The translations under genes and the position numbers were made by a program. The notes beneath the pieces are model-generated. The model searched no databases, was not told the origin of the DNA, and saw only the letters and a list, made by a program, of their open reading frames with translations. Below are positions 1 to 5,668 of a stretch of DNA of 5,668 nucleotides, one piece after another. The stretch spans positions 1 to 5,668 of the forward strand of contig JAJUJY010000231.1 in assembly GCA_029265085.1 (NCBI GenBank), in the 5' to 3' direction. The stretch is from Chloroflexota bacterium. GTDB lineage: Bacteria; Chloroflexota; Anaerolineae; Anaerolineales; Anaerolineaceae. The stretch's first letter is position 1; each line of letters begins with the position of its first letter.

Positions 1-690
1 CCTGAGCTAGTCTATTGGCTTGACCGTGCCATCCCACATCCAGACATCACCTTCAGCGAGTCGAATGCATTCCTCACCCACCTGGTAATGCAACTATTAG
101 GTGAACGCAGCTTCACACTGGATCAGCTCGTGACCGACAAGTTCCATCTACGCGATACCGTGGCAGTCAAAATCCAAGCCCACCGGCTGGAAGCACGCAA
201 GCAAGCCTATAACCTGATTTTGCTGCCCGACAGTCAGACACCGTTGGAAGTTCACCCAGAAAAGTGCTTCACATATCCCCGTGAAGCCTACCCCTACAAC
301 ACCCTCTATCGCGGTGGGTACCCATTCAAGAAGCACTATTACACCCAGGTCGGTGATTTAGAAGATCATGGCGAAGAGTTCAATTGCGCAGTATTCCTGG
401 ATAGTCAGCCCGAGGTCAAAGTCTGGGTACGCAACTTGGAACGCCGGCCTCACCATTCCTTTTGGCTGCAAACCCATACCGACAAGTTTTATCCAGATTT
501 TGTTTGCCAGCTCAATGACGGACGCTTCCTGGTAGTTGAGTACAAGGGCGAAGACCGCTGGAGCAACGATGATTCCAGAGAGAAACGGACCATCGGAGAA
601 GTATGGGCAAAGCGAAGTGGTGGAAAGTGCTTGTTTGTTATGCCAAAAGGGCAAGAATTTGATGGGGTTATTTCAAAAATTCACAACTAA
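1..690 (+). CDS. Type III restriction Res / DEAD-box helicase-type protein, C-terminal part (5' end outside window)
   Basis: The frame is open from the first base, so this is the last 229 residues of a larger protein; the ATG at 88 is internal. Its end matches the C-terminal nuclease region of Res-type (COG3587-like) type III restriction subunits and related DEAD/DEAH helicases. In partial-protein numbering there is a conserved WVRNLERR stretch (about 142-149), SFWLQ, then FYPDF with Asp166 and VEYKG with Glu180 and Lys182. These give the D...E-x-K of a PD-(D/E)xK endonuclease. An EK..GE.WA segment and a final beta strand (CLFVMPK) follow, as is usual for the family. The helicase motor domains would be upstream. 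In a classical type III system Res works with a Mod methyltransferase; none is visible here. Hand-counted GC of bases 1-100 is about 51%, higher than the genes downstream. Stop TAA; the next gene begins 11 nt later. A stand-alone helicase-nuclease is the main alternative. Confidence 0.85.
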   Translation, partial: PELVYWLDRAIPHPDITFSESNAFLTHLVMQLLGERSFTLDQLVTDKFHLRDTVAVKIQAHRLEARKQAYNLILLPDSQTPLEVHPEKCFTYPREAYPYNTLYRGGYPFKKHYYTQVGDLEDHGEEFNCAVFLDSQPEVKVWVRNLERRPHHSFWLQTHTDKFYPDFVCQLNDGRFLVVEYKGEDRWSNDDSREKRTIGEVWAKRSGGKCLFVMPKGQEFDGVISKIHN

Positions 691-701
691 CTGGAGGCTA
701 T

Positions 702-1547
702 ATGCAACAAATGGGGCAAACTGAAATTAAAGTATGGCTCAAGGAGTTGGAAAACATTAAGTGTCTATTTCCTGATTTTATAACACCACATTGCATTTTA
801 GATATCGGTGGCCAAGGTGTAGTGTATCGAGGAAAATTTTATAATACCGACGCTGCAATTAAAGTCTATTTTCCTGGACAACTGCAACAACGTATAGATC
901 GAGAAGTGGCCGCATTAAAGACATTAAACTGCGATACAGTCGTAAAAATGTTATGGTACGGCAATATCAATGTTTTCGAGTATCAATTACCTGTTGTAGC
1001 AACAGAGCTTATAGATGGAACAAGTTTAGACAAATTATACAAACAGCGTCCAATTTCCTTTGACGAATTGGGAAAAATAATATACGACATTTCTAAAGCC
1101 ATACATTCTATGTGGAATCAAAGGATTGTTCATAGAGATATAAAACCAAGTAATATATTGATAAGAGAGAATGGCCGAGCTTGCCTAATCGATTTGGGTG
1201 TAGCCCGGCACCTAGACGAAACATCTTTGACAGCCATTGGAAGCACTTGGGGAACTTATGGGTATCTGTCACCAGAACAAACAAAAACTATCAGACAGTT
1301 AACCTGTAAATCAGATATCTTTTCATTGGGTGTTTTAGCCGTTGAATGCGCTGTCCAGCATCATCCAAGCCAGGGAGACCAACTTAGACTGTTTGCGTTA
1401 AATCTTCATCAGGCACTCCCTGAGCCATTACATTCTTGGGAATACTCCAATTACCTTCGTTCGATGCTAAATCCGGAACCAACGCGAAGGCCAAAACCAG
1501 AAGATTTGATATCTGCATTTTCAAAATTTCAAAAGGAGGATAATTAA
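702..1547 (+). CDS. Ser/Thr protein kinase, single kinase domain, catalytically intact
   Basis: A 281-residue Hanks-type kinase that fills nearly the whole protein. Visible elements in order: glycine-rich loop IGGQGVVYRG (about 35-44), ATP-binding Lys54 in AAIK, partner Glu68 in helix C, catalytic loop HRDIKPSN (His144, Asp146, Lys148, Asn151), metal-binding Asp164 in a DLG (instead of DFG) motif, activation loop ending GTYGYLSPE (184-192, SPE replacing APE), Asp205 in SDIFSLG, and the subdomain XI arginine in TRRP (261-264). All residues needed for phosphotransfer are present. There is no transmembrane segment, PASTA repeat or other sensor domain, so it should be cytoplasmic and probably takes its signal from a partner. 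GGAGG at 693-697, 4 nt before the ATG at 702, supports this start over Met4 at 711. It follows the restriction gene by 11 nt and precedes the next gene by 1 nt, so an operon is likely. Substrate unknown. Confidence 0.93.
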   Translation: MQQMGQTEIKVWLKELENIKCLFPDFITPHCILDIGGQGVVYRGKFYNTDAAIKVYFPGQLQQRIDREVAALKTLNCDTVVKMLWYGNINVFEYQLPVVATELIDGTSLDKLYKQRPISFDELGKIIYDISKAIHSMWNQRIVHRDIKPSNILIRENGRACLIDLGVARHLDETSLTAIGSTWGTYGYLSPEQTKTIRQLTCKSDIFSLGVLAVECAVQHHPSQGDQLRLFALNLHQALPEPLHSWEYSNYLRSMLNPEPTRRPKPEDLISAFSKFQKEDN

Positions 1548-1548
1548 C

Positions 1549-2853
1549 ATGTCTTTTCTAATCAATTTGGGCTATAAGTTTTCATTTCCTCCAGGAGTAA
1601 ATCCCGAAGGCGGAATATTGCTTGGAAGTAAAATCGCCAAACACACATTAGAACGCAGAAAAATTGGAAAAGTGCCTTTTCTCGCAAATCGATTTTTTGA
1701 CCCACAACTTTATATGTCATCGATAAACGCTTATGAATGTAGCGATGACTGCGTGAAATTATCAAGCTATCCCTGGTTTGGCGCAAAAAACGTACAGGAA
1801 TTTGAGAGTAAAGAAATAAATCAAAGGCAATGGAAAGAAAATGCTAAAAAGTCGATACTTGATTCCTGGTTAGGAGAAGCACCTAGCGACCCAGTCTTAG
1901 TCCGCGAGATGGTTAAAGAATGTATTAATTTTCAAAGCACTCTTGGTTGTAGTGGAATTATTTTACCAAGTCCGCTCACTTTTGATTTTAGTACTGATTA
2001 TGGTCTAGAACTTATGTGGTTAGATTTGGGGCTTGAATATATTCGGTCAGCCAATATTAAAATTCCGATATTTGCTACAGTAATTTTAGCCGATTCGTGT
2101 TTACGATTACAAGATCCATCTTCTAATCAACTCATTCAATTAATTCTCGATTCCGTAAGTGCTCGTGAAATAGACGGAGTTTATTTCCTTATTGAACAGG
2201 GAAATGAAAGACAAGACATGCGTTATATATCAAATAGCCGAACCCTGGAGTCGGCTCTATATATTACTCATATGTTTGCAAAAGTCTGTCAATTACGTGT
2301 AATAACCAATTTCTTTGGACCTTTTGGTTTAGCTTTGGAATCAGCAGGCGCAGAGGCCTGGGCAAGCGATTGGTATAAAAGTTTAGTACGATTTCGGCTT
2401 GGAGATATACCGAAACCAACTACTGCAATTTCATGGCCAAGTTATTGGTCTTATCCATTAGCAGCTGATATAAGTTTAGAATCCGAGTTTGAATTACTTG
2501 TGAATGCTGGACTGATAAACAGAATAAAAGATATTACCCCAGCATCAGAAAACCTCTTCAGGGGAGTAATAAATCGAGTACCGGTTAGTCAGATTGTCGA
2601 TTGGCGTTACGCCAAATCGAATGTATCTGCGGCCATAGAGCATTACGAACTTTCGGTCATCCAGACAGAAAAGTTGCATAATCAGTACACAGGAACTAAA
2701 AGACTTGATTTTGTAGAAAAATGGCTTACTGATGCTGTGGATCTTGCACAAAAAGTTAAAGAAGTCTTACCAAAACCTTCAAAAACAAGAGTTGACCATG
2801 TTTACGCCTGGAAAGATGCTTTTATCAATTACCGCCGTTCCCAAAGTGTATGA
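1549..2853 (+). CDS. Protein of unknown function, possible beta/alpha-barrel, kinase partner
   Basis: 434 residues; I do not recognise the family. It has no signal peptide or membrane helix. Several buried beta strands alternate with helices: FLANRFFDPQLYMSS (44-58), CSGIILPSP (134-142), IPIFATVILA (172-181), GVYFLIEQG (210-218) and RVITNFFGPFGLALESAGAEAWASD (250-274). The last, a strand followed by a Gly-rich turn and then an A-G-A-E-A strand, resembles the closing strands of TIM-barrel enzymes, so a beta/alpha barrel with an added helical C-terminus (about 355-434) is my best structural guess; this is inference. A segment with Cys63, Cys67 and a later Cys134 is too sparse to call a metal site. 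The SD GGAGG (1535-1539) lies inside the kinase's last codons and 9 nt before the ATG, and the gap to the kinase stop is 1 nt, which points to translational coupling and a shared job with the kinase. The 3' end overlaps the convergent nuclease gene by 25 bp. GC is about 38%. Confidence 0.85.
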   Translation: MSFLINLGYKFSFPPGVNPEGGILLGSKIAKHTLERRKIGKVPFLANRFFDPQLYMSSINAYECSDDCVKLSSYPWFGAKNVQEFESKEINQRQWKENAKKSILDSWLGEAPSDPVLVREMVKECINFQSTLGCSGIILPSPLTFDFSTDYGLELMWLDLGLEYIRSANIKIPIFATVILADSCLRLQDPSSNQLIQLILDSVSAREIDGVYFLIEQGNERQDMRYISNSRTLESALYITHMFAKVCQLRVITNFFGPFGLALESAGAEAWASDWYKSLVRFRLGDIPKPTTAISWPSYWSYPLAADISLESEFELLVNAGLINRIKDITPASENLFRGVINRVPVSQIVDWRYAKSNVSAAIEHYELSVIQTEKLHNQYTGTKRLDFVEKWLTDAVDLAQKVKEVLPKPSKTRVDHVYAWKDAFINYRRSQSV

Positions 2854-3497
2854 GTAGATGGAGAAAGCGCAGACGAAACAATATACTCCTTCTCGAAGCT
2901 TTCAACATATTCATATTGGGGATAAACTAACCATTCTAGAGAATCTGGAGAAACCGCACAGAGGCCAATATTTTGTTCTTCAAACTTCTCTAAAATCTCT
3001 TTCCTCCTTGGTGCTTTTTCCGCATCCATTGCTACAATTACTTTATCTGCAAATCCTTGGTATCTTTTTGCTTGCTCGAATGCTTGACACCAATTGGATA
3101 ATTTCGCTTCAATCGCAATAACTTCTGTCTGTAGAGAAGCTATTGTTTCTTGCACCCAAAGTTCGCCAATTTCATTCTTGAGTACAGTCCCGGAACTAAC
3201 CAAATCATCAACTATTTGGTTTACTTTACTTAACCGTTGATAACTTTTTTCGGCAATTTCAACTGGAGTTATTCGTTTAGATTGCTTTATTAGCCATAAA
3301 ATAAAAATATGCCGGCTCGTAATTTTTCTTGGATAAATAATTTTTGCCGAGTTATTTGGCATACCAACCATAACGATATCGGGAATGCATTCACCAACTG
3401 CTACTTCTCTCCGAATAAATAAAGTTGAATAGTCGAGGACACCCAAATCTCTACTTGTTAATTCCACTTGAAGTTCTTTTTCTTTTTTATAATTCAC
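2829..3497 (-). CDS. PD-(D/E)xK nuclease-like protein with internal winged-helix segment
   Basis: 222 residues starting at GTG 3497. The frame stays open further upstream (to 3641), but AAAGGAG lies 6 nt before this GTG and a promoter sits in the upstream part, so the GTG is the credible start. Residues 26-45 give a strand-turn-strand with E-C-I-P-D-I-V (Asp40). Residues 124-132 read EVIAIEAK with Glu130 and Lys132. The helix that follows, AFEQAKRYQGFADKVIVAM, has the Q-A pattern typical of restriction-like nuclease folds. D...E-x-K would be the metal-binding site. Between Asp40 and Glu130, about 62-118 look like a winged helix (ITPVEIAEKSYQRLSKVNQIVDDLVSSGTVL and a wing), a likely DNA-binding or regulatory insert. 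The family is not one I can name. It converges on and overlaps the barrel-like gene by 25 bp. It may act on phage or foreign DNA, or be a nuclease-fold regulator; activity is inferred from motifs only. Confidence 0.8.
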   Translation of the reverse strand: MNYKKEKELQVELTSRDLGVLDYSTLFIRREVAVGECIPDIVMVGMPNNSAKIIYPRKITSRHIFILWLIKQSKRITPVEIAEKSYQRLSKVNQIVDDLVSSGTVLKNEIGELWVQETIASLQTEVIAIEAKLSNWCQAFEQAKRYQGFADKVIVAMDAEKAPRRKEILEKFEEQNIGLCAVSPDSLEWLVYPQYEYVESFEKEYIVSSALSPSTHTLWERR

Positions 3498-3503
3498 GGT
3501 GAA

Positions 3504-3510
3504 CTCCTTT
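3504..3510 (-). promoter_or_regulatory. Shine-Dalgarno that decides the GTG start of the nuclease gene
   Basis: Read on the minus strand, AAAGGAG is followed by 6 nt and then GTG AAT at 3497. This is near-ideal spacing. It shows that the 48 extra codons open upstream (3498-3641) are not translated as part of this gene. Confidence 0.85.
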
Positions 3511-3551
3511 CGTGGTTTTGGAAATCGAGAATACACATTATTACACACTTC

Positions 3552-3579
3552 ATTATAGTTTGCATTAAAAATAATCCAA
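3552..3579 (-). promoter_or_regulatory. Sigma70-type promoter for the nuclease gene
   Basis: On the minus strand a perfect -10 TATAAT (3557-3552) lies 16 nt downstream of TTGGAT (3579-3574), a partial -35 matching TTG only. Expected transcription start is near 3545, giving a leader of about 48 nt before the GTG. The -35 is weak, so strength is uncertain, but the position agrees with the SD-based start. Confidence 0.55.
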
Positions 3580-3885
3580 TAATTTATTTGGTCACAAAAA
3601 AATCCAGACAATTTAACAATGAAATTAACATTTATGAACAAGCAAGGACTACAGCGATTAATTGTTTTGCCGTTTCGTTGTACAAACCTGCTACCTACAA
3701 CCAGTTATTTTATCAACCAAAAGCTTGATTCCTTGCCTGGAAAATCATTACTCTTCTTCACTACCCCCACATTAGCAACTTCCCGCTCCATTCCAATCGC
3801 CAGACGGCCTGACCCTTATCAGGACTTGGCTTGCACCAGTGAGCAAATGATGTTTTTCAGGATGCACCATGCTTTGTTAGGTAGC

Positions 3886-5397
3886 TTATATAACGTAGTT
3901 CAACCGTATTACTGGTATGTAACCAGCATTATCAACGGCTTTTTTCCAATCAATTAATTTCATATGGAAAATCATTGAATCAAATTCGGACAATTTTTGA
4001 ATTTTTGTTTTTCTGTCAACAATTATCCATAGACATATCTTTTTCACTTGGCGTTCTTGGTTGTCAATTATCAAGATATTATCATGTTGCTGCAAAATCT
4101 TTACAGTGTTCACCGCTTGGTCAATAACATATCCGAGTTTTTGAGGAACACCAATTTTTACAAAATACAAAGTGCCGTCTTTGTATAAATCCATCTTTTC
4201 CCAACTGTACTTACCATCCAAAGTAGTGAGTTTTTTATCTAAGTTTATGTAATCTTCACTCACTCTTGCTGTGTTAAAATTCCCTTCTTTAGTTCCTACG
4301 GTTACATCCCACTGATGATTATATTCATAAGAGATTGAATCAACTTGCGTCATTAAAAATTTTAAGTAGGACTGATTAAATTTGTGCCATTTGCCATTTA
4401 TTAAACAAAATCTTTCACGTTCTTCTATGTAATCCAAAACCGTTTTCACAGGTTGAGAGTGTCCACGCCCAAACTCATTATGTAGATATATCCAAATATC
4501 GTTCAAATTTTGACTTAAATCAATTTCATTCTCTTTCACAAAGTGAACCAATTTTTGTATAGTGATTTCGCCTACTTCACCTTGAATATCAGAATTACCT
4601 TTGACAAATAATTTATGTTCATTTCTATCAGAAAATACAAAGTCGACACCCGAAACTATTAATTCATCAATATTCAAAGTTGATGAATCTACAGATGCCA
4701 TAATTGCCTGTGCCAATTTTTTGTCTAATTCTTGAATTTTTTGAGTATCACGGATTTCATCCGCTTTGGGAATTTCAAATCTCACTGGATTTGCTAACTC
4801 ATTTTCAATATTTCTTATGATTGCTGGTAATTCTACTGGGGCAATCGGTAGTGTAAATTGTGCAGAATTTCCAAAACTTGCTACTTTTCCCCATAATTGC
4901 TCATCAATCGTTTTTGCCTTCAGATAGTGCATTGATTCACCACTATCATATTCCAACATGCTTCCTTTTTGGTACATCGTAATAGTCTTGCTTTTTAGAC
5001 TATTATAAAATTTTGAGTTTTTGATGCGGAAATCTTTTTCGTCGGCAATCCTTTGCGCAAGTTCCAGCCCAAAATCAGTATCGCAATAATCTTTGAGGTA
5101 AAAATGAGTTTTTCCAAGACTTATCGCATAACATAATTCTTGATTTGAGATAAGCAAAAGACCAAAATAAAGTTTGTTTTTAGATTTTTTTTCTGTTTCT
5201 CCGAAAAAATCGCTGTACACATTTATCCACCAAATCTCAACTTCATCGGGCTTAGTAGAAAAATAGAAACTTAAGCGAAAGTTATCAACTTCTTTTTCTC
5301 TTACTAAGTCCAAACCCACAGAGTCCGATGTAACTTTAGCAATTAGTTCTTGCTCAAGTTCTTTTTTGATTCGGTATATATTATATTTTGCACTCAT
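3886..5397 (-). CDS. DUF6119/TIGR04141-like sporadically distributed protein
   Basis: 503 residues from the ATG at 5397; AGGA 10 nt upstream supports this over a TTG at 5457 that lacks an SD. The general layout resembles the DUF6119 (TIGR04141) proteins, known for patchy distribution and for turning up in defence neighbourhoods, with no settled function. Supporting segments: YAISLGKTHFYL (90-101) followed by DTDFGLELAQRIADEKDFR (106-124), where the family has an FG-rich core strand and helix; an S-KTITMYQKGSMLEYD stretch (136-151); FCLINGKWHKFNQSYLKFL (330-348); and DLYKDGTLYFVKIG...LGYVIDQA (403-428), matching the family's late VK...Q signature. No catalytic motif, signal peptide or membrane helix is evident. 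GC is about 32% in a sampled stretch, the lowest in the window, which suggests separate acquisition. Family assignment is from memory of the pattern and not a search; coding status is much surer than the name. Confidence 0.72.
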   Translation of the reverse strand: MSAKYNIYRIKKELEQELIAKVTSDSVGLDLVREKEVDNFRLSFYFSTKPDEVEIWWINVYSDFFGETEKKSKNKLYFGLLLISNQELCYAISLGKTHFYLKDYCDTDFGLELAQRIADEKDFRIKNSKFYNSLKSKTITMYQKGSMLEYDSGESMHYLKAKTIDEQLWGKVASFGNSAQFTLPIAPVELPAIIRNIENELANPVRFEIPKADEIRDTQKIQELDKKLAQAIMASVDSSTLNIDELIVSGVDFVFSDRNEHKLFVKGNSDIQGEVGEITIQKLVHFVKENEIDLSQNLNDIWIYLHNEFGRGHSQPVKTVLDYIEERERFCLINGKWHKFNQSYLKFLMTQVDSISYEYNHQWDVTVGTKEGNFNTARVSEDYINLDKKLTTLDGKYSWEKMDLYKDGTLYFVKIGVPQKLGYVIDQAVNTVKILQQHDNILIIDNQERQVKKICLWIIVDRKTKIQKLSEFDSMIFHMKLIDWKKAVDNAGYIPVIRLNYVI

Positions 5398-5407
5398 TTT
5401 TTTGTTA

Positions 5408-5411
5408 TCCT
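5408..5411 (-). promoter_or_regulatory. Shine-Dalgarno for the DUF6119-like gene
   Basis: Minus-strand AGGA is followed by a 10-nt A-rich spacer and the ATG at 5397. It is modest but the only SD near a start in this frame; the earlier in-frame TTG at 5457 is preceded by a T/A-rich run without one. Confidence 0.55.
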
Positions 5412-5561
5412 GAATGTTTGACCGAAGATTAACCACCCAACTATTAATATACTGCAAATTAAAAATACAGAGAAAACGCAGCGTATCCGCCTGTTTCCGG
5501 TATGATAATTTGAAACACTACCTGGTTATTTTCTCAATTTCCCCATCAATAAACAAAATTG

Positions 5562-5590
5562 ATTATAGCATCGCCCCAATTTAAGCAATA
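5562..5590 (-). promoter_or_regulatory. Extended -10 promoter upstream of the DUF6119-like gene
   Basis: The minus strand reads TGCTATAAT (5570-5562), a perfect -10 with the TGn extension, with TATTGC (5590-5585) 17 nt upstream as a poor -35. Extended -10 promoters tolerate weak -35 boxes. Start would be near 5555, leaving a leader of about 158 nt. AAATTG and CAATTT flank the -10 as an inverted repeat (about 5557-5582) and could bind a repressor; that part is speculative. Confidence 0.5.
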
Positions 5591-5639
5591 TAAAAAAGGT
5601 GAATTATTTTGCCGCTACCCATTGCAAAATAATTCACCT
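5591..5639 (-). terminator. Rho-independent terminator for a gene right of the window
   Basis: AGGTGAATTATTTTGC (5597-5612) and its exact complement GCAAAATAATTCACCT (5624-5639) form a perfect 16-bp stem with an 11-nt loop. On the minus strand the stem runs straight into a T-tract (CCTTTTTTATA, down to 5591); on the plus strand no T-run follows. This fits transcription coming from beyond 5668 and ending just before the DUF6119-like promoter, insulating that gene. A six-codon frame ending in TGA at 5646 on the minus strand would be the expected gene tail. The stem is AT-rich and unusually long, so a small palindromic repeat element is an alternative. Confidence 0.7.
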
Positions 5640-5668
5640 ACCACTTCATTCAGGCTGTTTCTTATCCC

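Larger units (their letters stand above)
3498..3885. other. Non-coding stretch between two minus-strand genes
   Basis: This 388-bp gap holds the nuclease promoter and SD on its left side. From about 3740 to 3885 composition changes: 3771-3870 counts to 50% GC against roughly 32% in the sampled part of the adjoining DUF6119-like gene. A 5-bp hairpin (CCTGA/TCAGG) lies near 3808-3823, and GGTGCA occurs twice on the minus strand within about 30 nt. The only short frame here (32 codons, minus, 3870 to 3772) has no SD. I see no tRNA, no rho-independent terminator for the upstream gene, and no recognisable transposon end. It may be a remnant of an inserted element or an uncharacterised RNA; neither can be shown from the bases alone. 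Confidence 0.45.

Noticed and set aside
358..654. Minus-strand 98-codon frame opposite the restriction gene
   Set aside because: It is the complement of a strongly conserved nuclease domain and shows no features of its own.
2597..2620. Hairpin TTGGCG-TTA-CGCCAA with flanking TCGA pairs and one bulge
   Set aside because: It is within the coding region of the 434-aa protein, with no T-run and no repeat elsewhere in the window.
3498..3641. Possible 48-residue N-terminal extension of the nuclease-like protein
   Set aside because: A strong SD sits 6 nt before the GTG at 3497, and a perfect TATAAT lies inside the would-be extension, so the region is promoter and leader.
3772..3870. A 32-codon minus-strand frame in the GC-rich block
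   Set aside because: It has an ATG start but no ribosome site and no recognisable product, so it is likely chance.
3468..3957. Plus-strand open frames (3468-3728, 3619-3957)
   Set aside because: They lack ribosome sites, overlap well-supported minus-strand genes at their ends, and encode low-complexity or unrecognisable protein.
4980..5005. 8-bp inverted repeat TAATAGTC/GACTATTA
   Set aside because: It is AT-rich and inside the DUF6119-like coding region; consistent with chance at this base composition.
5398..5457. TTG-initiated 20-residue extension of the DUF6119-like protein
   Set aside because: There is no SD before the TTG, while the ATG at 5397 has one; the extra residues look unlike the rest of the protein.
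5646..5668. Six in-frame codons ending in TGA on the minus strand just before the terminator
   Set aside because: The position fits a gene tail, but a few codons (DKKQPE) cannot support a call.
1..5668. CRISPR array, tRNA, rRNA or complete insertion sequence
   Set aside because: I saw no regularly spaced repeats, no cloverleaf or rRNA-like segment, and no transposase or paired terminal repeats.

Overview
The window looks like part of a bacterial (probably Gram-negative) defence island. Nothing in it fixes a genus. The clues are a type III restriction-type helicase/nuclease end, a Ser/Thr kinase, a stand-alone PD-(D/E)xK nuclease with a winged helix, and a DUF6119/TIGR04141-like protein, packed into 5.7 kb with shifting base composition. 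Hand counts give about 51% GC at 1-100 (restriction gene), 40% at 801-900 (kinase), 38% at 1801-1900 (unknown partner) and 32% at 5161-5260 (DUF6119-like gene). This gradient fits a patchwork of separately acquired genes.

Layout, left half (+ strand): (1) 1-690, the last 229 codons of a type III restriction Res/DEAD-box helicase-type protein, carrying its C-terminal endonuclease domain; (2) 702-1547, a complete, apparently active, single-domain Ser/Thr protein kinase; (3) 1549-2853, a 434-aa protein I cannot assign to a family, whose strand/helix pattern suggests a beta/alpha barrel. The gaps are 11 and 1 nt, each gene has a good Shine-Dalgarno, and gene 3's ribosome site lies inside the end of gene 2. 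The three are therefore probably co-transcribed, and genes 2 and 3 are probably translationally coupled.

Right half (- strand): (4) 3497 down to 2829, a 222-aa PD-(D/E)xK nuclease-like protein with a winged-helix segment between its catalytic Asp and its E-x-K. It starts at a GTG with a strong SD and its own promoter, and its 3' end overlaps that of gene 3 by 25 bp, tail to tail. (5) 5397 down to 3886, a 503-aa protein resembling the DUF6119/TIGR04141 group of sporadically distributed proteins. Between 4 and 5 is a 388-bp non-coding stretch with the nuclease promoter and a block at about 50% GC of unknown origin. Upstream of gene 5 is an extended -10 promoter. At the far right a 16-bp perfect hairpin followed by T's on the minus strand is a terminator for a gene lying mostly or wholly outside the window.

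How they may work together (inference): the Res-type protein would be the DNA-cleaving/translocating effector of a restriction system whose methyltransferase, if present, lies to the left. The kinase plus its partner form a candidate signalling module riding on the same transcript. The two minus-strand genes may be a second, independently regulated module or unrelated island cargo. The strongest candidate for something undescribed is the kinase plus unknown partner pair attached to a Res-type gene.
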